Assembly: GCA_947628585.1 (NCBI GenBank)
Contig: CANRAL010000007.1
Location: 1 to 44,209, forward strand
Reading direction: 5' to 3'
Source of the DNA: an uncultured Bacilli bacterium
Lineage (GTDB): Bacteria > Bacillota_I > Bacilli_A > RF39 > UBA660
Length of the DNA stretch: 44,209 bases
Under the pieces are notes generated by a model that saw only the letters and a program-made list of their open reading frames with translations, did not search any database and was not told where the DNA came from. This document shows positions 1 to 7,554 of this stretch, piece after piece. How positions within the stretch are numbered: position 1 is the first letter of the stretch; every line of letters begins with the position of its first letter. Made by a program: the position numbers and the translations under genes.

Positions 1-347
1 ACTTCTAAGTTTATTTAAATAAATACTGCTACTTTTTAAGTAAAATTTAAAATTTTGGTAGTTGAAAAGCTAGAAATTAATCTGAAGCTTTTTTCATTTT
101 CACAATAGAATGGGTATTTTTTTTGATTTCTTTAACAATATTTAGTTTCTTCTTTCTTTTCTTTAGCAACTATATTAAGTTCAGTCATCTTATTTAGAAT
201 GTTGCTAATTGTTAATTTTTAAACTATTAGCACTAATTTATTGCAATTTTGAAAAAATTAAAATAGCCAAACAAGAGAAAATGGGTTAAAATAAATAAAA
301 AGATTTTTTTAAGATTTTTCTTAACCATACTAAAGTTTGCTACAATT
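1..347. other. AT-rich window edge with no recognisable gene
   Basis: No open frame with a ribosome binding site is visible on either strand. The only structure seen is a possible plus-strand hairpin, AAAAGCT at 65-71 pairing with AGCTTTT at 86-92 and followed by further T residues. It could be the terminator of a gene to the left of the window, but its 14-base loop makes this weak. The stretch lies just downstream of the broken abiEii gene and may hold decayed sequence. Confidence 0.4.
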
Positions 348-1177
348 TCATTTACACGGTGCTATTGTCCTAACTATTTCTTCAATACATTGCATTATTT
401 CATCATAATCAATGTCATTTGCATAACCATATTTTTTCTTATAAGAATTCCATCTACTTTTAATAATTTTACTGTCTTTTAATATAGCTACTGTTTCTTC
501 AATATTTCCCGCATAATGTCTCTTTTCAAATGTTTTATCTATAGCCTTACGTAAATCATCAACTTTAACATCATTCCATCCTTTAGTATATATTAAATAT
601 AAATCATAATAATCCCTTATCCTACTATTAGTTTCTGCTCTTCTTAGTATTGTTTCCAACTTTTCAGATACTATAGTTTCAATATTATATGACCATACAT
701 TTACATAACTATCTCCTAATATTGGATAATATTTATATATAATTGGTTTAGGAGTGATAGGATCTCCTGTGACTATATCTATTTGTAAGTTTTCCATAAT
801 TGTATCAAATTTAATATTTAAAACAACTCTAAAGCCACCATACTCATCATCTTCACGTATATTACTAATATCAACAAAATTTATTAAAGCATCATCATTA
901 ATATCAATTGAAATAATTGATTTAATCATCTTTTCTATATTTTCTTTATTGAAATTAGCATCTTTGATAGCAGTATCTATATCTTTTGTTGAACGGCTTT
1001 CTAATCCAAATAATGTACTTAAATAAAATCCACCTTTTAAAATGAAATTATCACGATACTTACTGCTAGTCTTTCTATAAATCTATCATACATATATAGA
1101 CGTAGTAATGTATTAAAATCTAAATTTCGCTTTAAAGTTATATTTTTTAATTTGTCTTTTACTTGCATACTATTCAT
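348..1177 (-). pseudogene. abiEii: AbiEii-family nucleotidyltransferase toxin, frameshifted
   Basis: The gene can be read from ATG 1177 (or 1168) as MQVKDKLKN...RLYMYDRFIERLA, then the frame is lost near 1055-1064. It resumes one frame over as SKYRDNFILKGGFYL, STKDIDTAIKD and the intact 193-residue C-terminal part from ATG 929 to 348. GG...STKDID is the nucleotidyltransferase signature and RRAETNSRIRDYYDLY is the conserved C-terminal motif of the AbiEii family. Proteins of this family are toxins of type IV toxin-antitoxin systems; some modify tRNA acceptor ends. The start overlaps the end of the antitoxin gene by 8 bases, as usual for the pair. The broken spot reads GCAGTAAGTATCG; one lost GTAA unit would explain it and would restore A-V-S-K-Y-R. 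The remnant starting at 929 lacks the catalytic DxD and should be inactive. A sequencing or assembly error is the main alternative. Confidence 0.85.
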
Positions 1178-1796
1178 ACATAATACTCACAAAATTCATA
1201 ACTTCTTCTTTTATACCAAGCATATCAGCATACTTAGAAAGTTTAATTAAATCTTTATCCTTTCTTTTCAGATATTCTCTAACGGCAAATTTTATATGTT
1301 CTATATCCATTCTTTTTTTAGAACGAATTATATCACAGATACATCTTTCCATATCATAGGCTTTGACTTTATTTCCTTGTGGTGTTTCCACTTTTGTTAT
1401 TCCAATATCATAATATTTATCATCAATGTAAAATACATTATGCTTTTTTAGTTTTGGATTATTGTATTTTTGGGTAACTGTTATATCAAAAGAACTATCT
1501 GGAGCTTTAATTGATAGATTATGAAAATACAATGCAGTCATATGAGAATATATTATTTTTGGGGTACTAATACTAAGTACATAATATACATCTTTAATTT
1601 TTTTTGAATCTATATATATACCCCTAGCAACTTTCTCTATCACTTTTTTCTTAGTCATAGTAGATAGATAATTTCTACTAATGCCAAAATCTTTAAGCTC
1701 TTGTGCGGTAATATATCCCTTATTTATTTTCATAAGTTTTTGAATTATTTCCATATTGCTTTCATTTATAAAATTCTTTTTCATCATCATATTCAT
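1170..1796 (-). CDS. abiEi: AbiEi-family antitoxin and transcriptional autorepressor
   Basis: This 208-residue protein matches the AbiEi antitoxin family. The N-terminal winged helix-turn-helix lies at about residues 20-60 (YITAQELKDFGISRNYLS, then the ARGIYI wing), followed by the C-terminal antitoxin domain with SHMTALYFHNLS and VKAYDMERCICDIIRSKKRMD. AbiEi proteins neutralise the AbiEii nucleotidyltransferase without stable binding and repress their own promoter. Several ATGs lie at the start; AAGGAG at 1804-1809 is only 1 base from ATG 1802 but 7 bases from ATG 1796, so 1796 is preferred. The gene ends inside the start of abiEii. It is intact although the toxin is frameshifted. Confidence 0.85.
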   Translation of the reverse strand: MNMMMKKNFINESNMEIIQKLMKINKGYITAQELKDFGISRNYLSTMTKKKVIEKVARGIYIDSKKIKDVYYVLSISTPKIIYSHMTALYFHNLSIKAPDSSFDITVTQKYNNPKLKKHNVFYIDDKYYDIGITKVETPQGNKVKAYDMERCICDIIRSKKRMDIEHIKFAVREYLKRKDKDLIKLSKYADMLGIKEEVMNFVSIMYE

Positions 1797-1817
1797 AATC
1801 ATACTCCTTGTACATTC

Positions 1818-1854
1818 ATACGGATATTTTAATATTTAGCCGTATCTTTGTCAA
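1818..1854 (-). promoter_or_regulatory. abiE promoter with inverted-repeat operator
   Basis: On the minus strand TTGACA (1849-1854), a 17-base spacer and TAAAAT (1826-1831) form a good sigma-A promoter. A perfect 6-base inverted repeat, ATACGG (1818-1823) and CCGTAT (1840-1845) with 16 bases between, brackets the -10 box. AbiEi antitoxins are known to bind inverted repeats in their own promoter, so this is probably the AbiEi operator. Confidence 0.7.
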
Positions 1855-1994
1855 TTGTTTTTTATTTATTTGCAATTTTTAATTTTTTTGCTTTACTTAT
1901 TATATAAAAATTTGATAATAAACAAAAATGAAAGTTTTCACTCTCTTCTGGGATTTTGTTTTTTTACTAAAACATAAATAAAGGTGGCGGTTTA

Positions 1995-2054
1995 ATGAAT
2001 AATTTTTTTCTGAAATTAATTATCTTGATTCTACTAGTAACACTTACCTATTAA
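1995..2054 (+). CDS. Candidate 19-residue hydrophobic membrane peptide
   Basis: A short frame, MNNFFLKLIILILLVTLTY, is preceded by AGGTGG at 1982-1987 with a 7-base spacer to ATG, which is a strong ribosome binding site in such AT-rich intergenic DNA. The peptide has a short polar start, one Lys and an almost unbroken hydrophobic segment, like small membrane peptides including type I toxins. It lies on the opposite strand to its neighbours, between an AbiE locus and a surface gene. No antisense RNA promoter was identified, so a toxin role is only a guess, and a chance frame is possible. Confidence 0.35.
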   Translation: MNNFFLKLIILILLVTLTY

Positions 2055-2118
2055 TTATTCAAAAAATATTTTTTATTGACAAATACTAAATTATTCAAAA
2101 GTTATCTAATATAAATTT

Positions 2119-2150
2119 TTAAAAAAAAATTTTACAAATTAATGTAAATC
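2119..2150 (-). terminator. Rho-independent terminator of the surface-protein gene
   Basis: Reading leftward, TTTACA (2143-2148) and TGTAAA (2131-2136) form a 6-bp stem with a 6-base loop, followed by a run of at least nine T residues. It starts a few bases after the stop codon at 2154. Confidence 0.65.
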
Positions 2151-2153
2151 TTT

Positions 2154-4040
2154 TTAACTAACAACTAAAGTATACGGGTTTGAAATAGTTCCTATTCCAC
2201 CACCTAATTTTACATCATTGCTAATATAAAAGGACGGGCGGACCACACGCGGGAACGCGCCGACATAGGCGTTGGAGAGATTACCGGGTGTACCCACATA
2301 GAACGCAGTGACAAGAGAATCGCAGTTTTGGGTTATTAACCATTCCCATAAGCCCATATATAACCAGTTACTATCTGTTGCCGAACGATATTCATTTTTT
2401 ATTAATCCTTCTGGGAAACTTCCTGCTGGGTTATTATCTTTATCAGTTTTTCCTGGATTAGTGTAAGTAAATGTTCCTGTGTATGGTTGTTTGTTCCAAT
2501 TTTTGGGTGCTGCTCCATATAAATAATCACTTACATATAATAAGCCTATATATTCTGAATCGGTTTTTTTATCATCTTGAGCATCTGTTCCTAATTCATT
2601 ATTATATACTGTTTTGACATTATTAGCTATTACTATATTATCCCATGTTGCATTCTTATTTCCATATATCCATTCATGTTTTGTTATTAATTCTCGATAT
2701 GTTTCATCTATTGTACTTAGGTATTTTTTATTTAAATGAATTTTATTTAATAATGATGTTTCCCAATTGGCTAGTGTTGCTTCACTTCCGTTTTCTTGCC
2801 AATAATATATATCTACATGATCTAATAAACCTTTATATCTATGCGTAAATGCATCTCTTTCTTCATTATTTCCTGTTGATGATTGATAAGGATTTCCTGT
2901 AAAACGTGAGCCATTGGTTTCAGGGTCAGCCGTTTCAAAATCTGATGTGCTTGCTGTTCCAGCTCCTAATAATTCCTTATTAGCATAATCCGCTTTTACT
3001 ACTTTTATTCCATCATTTCCAAATGTTCCGATTATTCTAAATAAGTTATCTTTATTATTACAGTCAGTTCCTAAACATATATAATTATTTACTTTTTCGA
3101 ATGAGCCTGTATATCTATAACTTTTATCATTGGCTTCTAATGTATAGTTTTCTTCTCCTTCATAATCTGCTTCTCCATCATGATAGATTATATTACTTGC
3201 TCCATATTCACTTTCATCATGTAACTTCTTTATACATCCAGCAAGCTCTTCCCCTTCACTACATACATCCATTAAATCATTGGCTATTTTCTTTTCTTGG
3301 ATTCTTATTCTTCCTTTAAAACTTTTCCCTGTATTTAATTCTTGATTTGTTTCTAAGTTCTTAAATGTTATTGTTATTTCCCATTTATCTGTTTTTGTAT
3401 TTTCTTGTTCTAAATCATGATTTTCTTTATTTACTTTTATTACATAATCTTCTACTATAGGATATATTCCTTCTCTTAACTCCGTTATATCATAACTATC
3501 ATTTGCATTGTTTAATGTTGCTTTATTTAAGCCTTCTATATTTACTTCATAACCATCTGGTCCTTTTACTGTTAAAAATAATTCAGGTATTGCCTCATAC
3601 CCTAAAGTTAATCCATTATAATCGACATTATTTCCTAATGTTTTATCATATTCTTTTAAAAATACTATTGGGTCTTCTTTATCATTATCTTTATAGGAAG
3701 AATATTCTAAATCATTTTCTAGTATTTCTAAATATATACTATATTTATAATCTTCTGTTTCATTAGTTGTATTATTAGCTATTAAGGTAGCACTTACATT
3801 TGTTGTTCCTTCTTGATTACTATCACCTAATTTAAATTCATCTGGTTTTACTTCAAGAGTTATATTATCTCCACCAATAAAAGATAAACTATCTACTGTT
3901 CCAGTTGTCGTATTTATATTAGAAATTGTTGTATTACCATTTACACTTTGAAAATATGCATAGGTTGCTCCTATTACAACTATTAATATTACAAATATGC
4001 CAACAATTAATAAAATTAAAGACTTTTTATTACCCTTCAT
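2154..4040 (-). CDS. Surface-anchored protein with candidate hypervariable C-terminal module
   Basis: This 628-residue protein begins with MKGNKKSL, a hydrophobic anchor or signal segment ending GATYAYFQS, then an extracellular-looking region rich in Asn, Thr, Asp and Glu. A middle module contains CSEGEELAGCIKKL, SYRYTGSFEKVNNYICLG and NLFRIIGTFG. The C-terminal module contains IGLLYVSDYLYGA, NWLYMGLWEWLIT, VVRPSFYI and GGIGTISNPYTL. The middle and C-terminal modules recur in the genes at 13671 and 42311, and the very end also in 12332. The family is not firmly named; the VRP...G.GT..NPY ending resembles large gut-bacterial surface families and may be a C-type-lectin-like fold (inference). 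The start at 4040 is preferred over the in-frame ATG at 4049 because the AAAGGA at about 4051-4056 is almost touching 4049. Residues about 571-604 are encoded by an anomalous GC-rich block. The gene has its own (TA)n promoter-like element and a terminator, so it is probably monocistronic. Confidence 0.75.
   Translation of the reverse strand: MKGNKKSLILLIVGIFVILIVVIGATYAYFQSVNGNTTISNINTTTGTVDSLSFIGGDNITLEVKPDEFKLGDSNQEGTTNVSATLIANNTTNETEDYKYSIYLEILENDLEYSSYKDNDKEDPIVFLKEYDKTLGNNVDYNGLTLGYEAIPELFLTVKGPDGYEVNIEGLNKATLNNANDSYDITELREGIYPIVEDYVIKVNKENHDLEQENTKTDKWEITITFKNLETNQELNTGKSFKGRIRIQEKKIANDLMDVCSEGEELAGCIKKLHDESEYGASNIIYHDGEADYEGEENYTLEANDKSYRYTGSFEKVNNYICLGTDCNNKDNLFRIIGTFGNDGIKVVKADYANKELLGAGTASTSDFETADPETNGSRFTGNPYQSSTGNNEERDAFTHRYKGLLDHVDIYYWQENGSEATLANWETSLLNKIHLNKKYLSTIDETYRELITKHEWIYGNKNATWDNIVIANNVKTVYNNELGTDAQDDKKTDSEYIGLLYVSDYLYGAAPKNWNKQPYTGTFTYTNPGKTDKDNNPAGSFPEGLIKNEYRSATDSNWLYMGLWEWLITQNCDSLVTAFYVGTPGNLSNAYVGAFPRVVRPSFYISNDVKLGGGIGTISNPYTLVVS
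2231..2330 (-). other. GC-rich, adenine-depleted block: candidate variable region
   Basis: In these 100 bases 58 are G or C, while the rest of the gene is about as AT-rich as the genome. On the coding strand only 14 are adenine. It encodes QNCDSLVTAFYVGTPGNLSN and continues to VVRPS. Codons such as TCC AAC GCC TAT GTC GGC GCG are what random replacement of adenines in AAC/AAT codons would give. Even the invariant VRP is written GTC CGC CCG, whereas the paralogues use AGG CCA or AGA CCA, so the segment looks copied in as a block. This fits a diversity-generating retroelement variable region. Import from another genome or cassette switching are alternatives. Confidence 0.45.
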
Positions 4041-4077
4041 ATATATCATATCCTTTCGTCAAATACTCTATCTAAAG

Positions 4078-4108
4078 CCCATTTTACTATATATATATAT
4101 ATATCAAG
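4078..4108 (-). promoter_or_regulatory. Promoter-like (TA)n element, copy 1
   Basis: On the minus strand a TTGATA-like -35 (4102-4107) runs into an alternating TA tract and ends in a TAAAAT-like -10 (4081-4086) with a 15-base spacer. The same 31 bases occur at 15034-15064 upstream of a paralogous gene. The tract length is identical in the two copies. Changing the number of TA units would change the -35/-10 spacing by 2-base steps, for example to the optimal 17. Confidence 0.5.
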
Positions 4109-4223
4109 GGTTAATTTTATTTTTTTAAAAGCTTTACATAATTTGTCAAACGATAATTTTATAAAAAAGGTAATTTAGATAACCGTTATAATTATTTTAA
4201 TTCTGGTCTTAAAACCAGGACAA

Positions 4224-4253
4224 ATTAAAAAAATTTTACATTAATCTGTAAAG
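4224..4253 (-). terminator. Terminator overlapping the stop codon of the 4236 gene
   Basis: Reading leftward, TTTACA (4247-4252) pairs with TGTAAA (4235-4240) around a 6-base loop, followed by a T-run. The TAA stop codon lies in the second arm. A second, weaker hairpin, CTGGT/ACCAG at 4203-4218, lies just downstream without a T-run. Confidence 0.65.
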
Positions 4254-5135
4254 TTTTCTATTTAAAATTAATTTATTTGCTTTTTCTGGTAATGCTTCAT
4301 TTATTGTTTTTTCTCTATTTTGAGATAAAAGATTAGTATAACTAAGGTTAAATATTGCTAAAAATTCTTCTTCATTATAGTCTGAAAACTTTAAAGACAA
4401 TATTCTTTCTAATAAATTATTAGTTATTTTATTAATATCTACTAATAAATTAGGTTTTATATTAATAAAACTCATAGAACGACCTAAGGCACAATAAATA
4501 TCTTCATTTTTATTTAAAGGATAATTACGATTTTTAATATCTTCCCCATTTTCATAATGAATATTTTGAACTGTATGAATTTTTTGATATTCTTCTAAGC
4601 AAATATTTTTTTCTATATAAATTTTACTATCAATATTTTCTTTTTGATGATGAATAGAAATAATATCAGGAGCATCTGTATAATCAAAATATTCTTGATC
4701 TGTTCTAATGGATAAATCTTTAATATCTTTTCTTCTAATAGGAATTTCTAATTCATATTTTTTATATCCCCCGGCATATATTTTAAGCTTTATGGCAATT
4801 TCATTATTATAAATATAAGAATGATATAAATTAAATTCTAAAGAAATAAGATATTCATCACCCTCAATTTTTCGAACAATGTTAGCCATTATTTTATCTA
4901 CTTCATTATATTTATCTAATTTATAACTTGCATCAAAAGTAAAATTTTCATCTTCTCCTAACATTTTAAAAGAATCATTATTAAAAAAGGCATTACCTAT
5001 TTTATTATTTTCTTTATTTAAAATATTAATCGTTTCCCATTTTTTTAATTTCCCCGTTAAATCTAACTTATAACCTAAAACATTTAATAAAAGTATTCCC
5101 GGTTTTATTCTTTCTTCAAAATCAATTACTTCCAT
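4236..5135 (-). CDS. Protein of unknown function, last gene of the mre/spoIVF-like operon
   Basis: This 299-residue soluble protein was not recognised. It begins MEVIDFEERIKPGILLLNVL and has no signal peptide, membrane segment or familiar catalytic motif. The middle looks like alternating beta strands (KLKIYAGGYKKYELEIPI) and the C-terminal third like helices. The start at 5135 was chosen because GGAGGG lies about 5 bases upstream; a longer frame to 5183 would overlap spoIVFB and has no ribosome binding site. It follows spoIVFB by 25 bases and ends in a terminator, so it is likely cotranscribed with it. In Bacillus subtilis spoIVFB is followed by the ribosomal protein L21 operon, so this neighbour differs. 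Confidence 0.7.
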   Translation of the reverse strand: MEVIDFEERIKPGILLLNVLGYKLDLTGKLKKWETINILNKENNKIGNAFFNNDSFKMLGEDENFTFDASYKLDKYNEVDKIMANIVRKIEGDEYLISLEFNLYHSYIYNNEIAIKLKIYAGGYKKYELEIPIRRKDIKDLSIRTDQEYFDYTDAPDIISIHHQKENIDSKIYIEKNICLEEYQKIHTVQNIHYENGEDIKNRNYPLNKNEDIYCALGRSMSFINIKPNLLVDINKITNNLLERILSLKFSDYNEEEFLAIFNLSYTNLLSQNREKTINEALPEKANKLILNRKLYRLM

Positions 5136-5160
5136 TACACCCTCCAATTCCTTATTATAA

Positions 5161-5913
5161 TTAATATAAATGTTTAATGTCAAATCTTTCTTTAAGTTTT
5201 ATTTTTTCACTCTTTATTTTGCCGTTTTCTTTAAAGTACTGATACGTATCTTTTTTTAAAATATCTAAGTTTCCTTTTCGGGTATTTATTTTGGAAAAAG
5301 AATAATCTTTTAAATAACGTTCTAATAAAAAACGATTATAAATATAATTTTTATTTTGATAGTATTCATATGTTTTATAAATTAAAAAAGCAATAATTAA
5401 ATAATTATTTAAAGAATAAGTATAATTAAAAATAAAAAATAAAAAAATATTAAAAATTGATAAAATAAAATTTAAATAATATACTTTTTGAAAAGGGAAA
5501 AATTTAGCTAAAAAACTAGATAATATAATGCTACCATCTAAAGGAATAATTGGTAATAAATTAAACATTATAATCGAAGTATTATAATTAAAAATTATAT
5601 TTTTAGTGGTATTACTAAATATTGGCATAAACAAAAATAAATAAATTAAAATTTGATTAAAGATACCACCCAAAGCAATGATTATTTCCTGTTTTAAAGG
5701 AGCATTTAAATCTTTATTTACTTTAGTTATACCTCCAAAAGGATAAATATTTATAGATTCAATTTCATAACCTAATATTTTAATAAAAAAAACATGACCT
5801 AATTCATGAATAATAACAATTAAAAAAATAATTAAAGCATTTTTAATAAAACCACATAAAAAGGCAATAAAAAGAAAATATATAGTAAATGAATTAATTT
5901 TTATATTCTTCAT
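5161..5913 (-). CDS. spoIVFB: SpoIVFB-like M50 site-2-type intramembrane metalloprotease
   Basis: This 250-residue polytopic membrane protein has the zinc motif HELGH at about residues 37-41 inside a membrane helix, followed by GYEIESINIYPFGGITKV, and the third ligand motif NLLPIIPLDGS in a later segment. These are the hallmarks of M50 proteases of the SpoIVFB group, which cut membrane-bound substrates; in B. subtilis SpoIVFB processes pro-sigma-K. It overlaps the upstream SpoIVFA-like gene by 20 bases. The gene order mreC-mreD-spoIVFA-spoIVFB parallels B. subtilis with minCD missing. The substrate here is unknown and the host may not sporulate. Confidence 0.85.
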   Translation of the reverse strand: MKNIKINSFTIYFLFIAFLCGFIKNALIIFLIVIIHELGHVFFIKILGYEIESINIYPFGGITKVNKDLNAPLKQEIIIALGGIFNQILIYLFLFMPIFSNTTKNIIFNYNTSIIMFNLLPIIPLDGSIILSSFLAKFFPFQKVYYLNFILSIFNIFLFFIFNYTYSLNNYLIIAFLIYKTYEYYQNKNYIYNRFLLERYLKDYSFSKINTRKGNLDILKKDTYQYFKENGKIKSEKIKLKERFDIKHLY

Positions 5914-6493
5914 ATTTTAAATATTCATTATTCTTTTTTATAACCAAATACAAAATATCGTCAATAGTTTCGCCAATTGTAGTATCTTTTTCAATATAAT
6001 CATATAATTTTACATTAACATTAGCAATGTTACCATACCAAATATCTGCCCCATCATTACCTTGAACTATAACTGTATTACCATAACCTTCTTTTTCGCC
6101 AATATAAACTACTATTCCCCCATTTAAATTCGTAACTAAAGAATTAGGACTAACAGTTAACTTTTCCCCATCTAAGTAATCTTCAATATTTTTATAAACT
6201 AAAGAACCACTGAAAACGGTTTTATCTTGATTACCTTTAGGAATAACTTCGCCAAACATATTTTCATAAATGTTTTTAATTTTAGTAAATGGTAAGCTTT
6301 CCGTGAAAACATATTCTTTATATAAAAGTAAATTTTTATCACTACTTTTAATATAAATAATACTAACTAAAAATAAAATAATTCCTAAAAGTATCTGGGT
6401 AATATAAATATTTTTTTTATTCTTTTTAATAGTTTTTTTCGTACCATTATAATTTCTTCTTTTCTTTTTAAAATTTAATACTAGTTCATCCAT
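5894..6493 (-). CDS. spoIVFA: SpoIVFA-like membrane protein with degenerate M23 domain
   Basis: This 199-residue protein has a basic N-terminus (KKKRRN, KKTIKKNKKN), one membrane segment at about residues 35-55 and a C-terminal domain with the lysostaphin/M23 fold pattern: NLNGGIVVYIGEKEGYGNTV, then IWYGNIANVNVKLYDYIEKD and TIGET. The zinc-binding His and Asp residues of active M23 peptidases are absent. This is also how B. subtilis SpoIVFA looks; it anchors and inhibits SpoIVFB. Its position directly upstream of a SpoIVFB homologue supports the call. The start at 6493 was chosen because GGGTGA lies about 7 bases upstream; the longer frame overlaps mreD. Confidence 0.75.
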   Translation of the reverse strand: MDELVLNFKKKRRNYNGTKKTIKKNKKNIYITQILLGIILFLVSIIYIKSSDKNLLLYKEYVFTESLPFTKIKNIYENMFGEVIPKGNQDKTVFSGSLVYKNIEDYLDGEKLTVSPNSLVTNLNGGIVVYIGEKEGYGNTVIVQGNDGADIWYGNIANVNVKLYDYIEKDTTIGETIDDILYLVIKKNNEYLKYEEYKN

Positions 6494-6498
6494 TATAA

Positions 6499-6879
6499 TC
6501 ACCCAATTAAGTTTATGTGGCAATTATAATTTTTATAACTTATCAGAATAAAAATACTATTTAAAAGAAATATTTGTCCTATTATATAAAAGTTTAAATA
6601 ATTAAAAATTAAATGAGATAAAAAATAATAAATTAAAATAGTTATTATTAAAAATAAATAGTACTTTATAAAATTATTTATTTTTAATGATTTTCTTATT
6701 AAATAAAAAATTGTTAGAAAAATAATATTAAATCCCCAGGTATGGAAAATAATAAAATCTAAAATAAACCCCATAGTAAATAAATATAGATAATTTTTGG
6801 AAATTATATTAATTAAAAAAAAGAAAGAATAATAAGAAGTATAATTATAAATTAAAATATCTAGTAATAAATAAATCAT
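6499..6879 (-). CDS. mreD: MreD-like cell-shape membrane protein
   Basis: This 126-residue protein consists almost wholly of hydrophobic helices (roughly five), with GFILDFIIFHTWGFNIIFLTIFYLI near the centre, which matches the MreD pattern of a small aromatic-rich polytopic protein. MreD works with MreC and the rod-complex synthases in side-wall peptidoglycan growth. The assignment rests mainly on its position: its ATG overlaps the mreC stop (ATGA) and SpoIVFA follows after 5 bases. It is shorter than B. subtilis MreD (about 170 residues). mreB is not in this window. Confidence 0.65.
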   Translation of the reverse strand: MIYLLLDILIYNYTSYYSFFFLINIISKNYLYLFTMGFILDFIIFHTWGFNIIFLTIFYLIRKSLKINNFIKYYLFLIITILIYYFLSHLIFNYLNFYIIGQIFLLNSIFILISYKNYNCHINLIG

Positions 6880-7532
6880 TCTCTACCTACTATAAAAACA
6901 TAATTTAAATGATTAAAATCCACACTTGGATTAATAGTAATAATTTTTTCTATTTCTAAATTATCCATATTTATTTCTTTAACTGTACCAATTAAAATAT
7001 TACCTGGTAGATTACCAATACCTGAAGTATAAATTTTATCGCCTAAATTTATCAAATCATAATTTGTTAGGTTACTAACTATTAATTTATTTTCTTTAGT
7101 TTTTAAAATTCCATAGCTATCATTTATTTTCACAGATATATTACTATCTTTATTAGTTATTAGTTTAACAAGGGCTTTTTCTTTATATACTTTACTTATA
7201 ACGCCAATTAAACCTAAGTCATTAATAACAACATCATTTTCTTTTAAATTATCCATAGTACCTTTATATATCGTAATTTCATTTTTAAAATCATATATAT
7301 CTCGATATAAAACTTTACTAATTTTATATTGATAATTATTTTCTATTTTATAATCTAATAATGCATGTAAACTATTATTTTCTTCTATTAAAGTTTTATT
7401 AATACTATCAGTTATTATATCGGTATTTAGCACTTGATCTTTTTTTATTAAAAATGCTAAAAAATTATTTCGAAATAGAAATAAGATAAAAACTAAAATA
7501 AGGACATAATATTCAATTTTTCTTTTATTCAT
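6876..7532 (-). CDS. mreC: Rod-shape-determining protein MreC
   Basis: This 218-residue protein has an N-terminal membrane helix (residues about 7-29), a helical linker and the two-lobed beta domain of MreC, seen in VVINDLGLIGVISKVYKEKA, LVKLITNKDSNISVKIND, NLGDKIYTSGIGNLPGNIL and NPSVDFNHLNYVFIV. It lacks most of the long coiled coil found in larger MreC proteins. It scaffolds the elongasome outside the membrane. It lies 22 bases after the SPOR gene and overlaps mreD, so it is in the same transcript. Confidence 0.85.
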   Translation of the reverse strand: MNKRKIEYYVLILVFILFLFRNNFLAFLIKKDQVLNTDIITDSINKTLIEENNSLHALLDYKIENNYQYKISKVLYRDIYDFKNEITIYKGTMDNLKENDVVINDLGLIGVISKVYKEKALVKLITNKDSNISVKINDSYGILKTKENKLIVSNLTNYDLINLGDKIYTSGIGNLPGNILIGTVKEINMDNLEIEKIITINPSVDFNHLNYVFIVGRE

Positions 7533-7554
7533 ATTTTTATTATGTTTCTTTTTT

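Larger units (their letters stand above)
1855..2153. other. Intergenic region between abiEi and a surface-protein gene
   Basis: This AT-rich gap sits upstream of the abiE promoter and downstream of the surface-protein gene, both transcribed leftward. It holds a candidate 19-codon plus-strand peptide gene (1995-2054) and a minus-strand terminator (2119-2150), both listed separately. A TTGACA at 2077-2082 on the plus strand has no convincing -10 partner or downstream gene. Nothing else is recognised. Confidence 0.5.

Noticed and set aside
2154-4049. ATG at 4049 as start of the surface gene, and similar upstream starts at 1802, 8004, 13549, 26620, 27884 and 39306
   Set aside because: In each case the Shine-Dalgarno sequence is adjacent to or overlaps that codon, while the next in-frame ATG lies at normal spacing.
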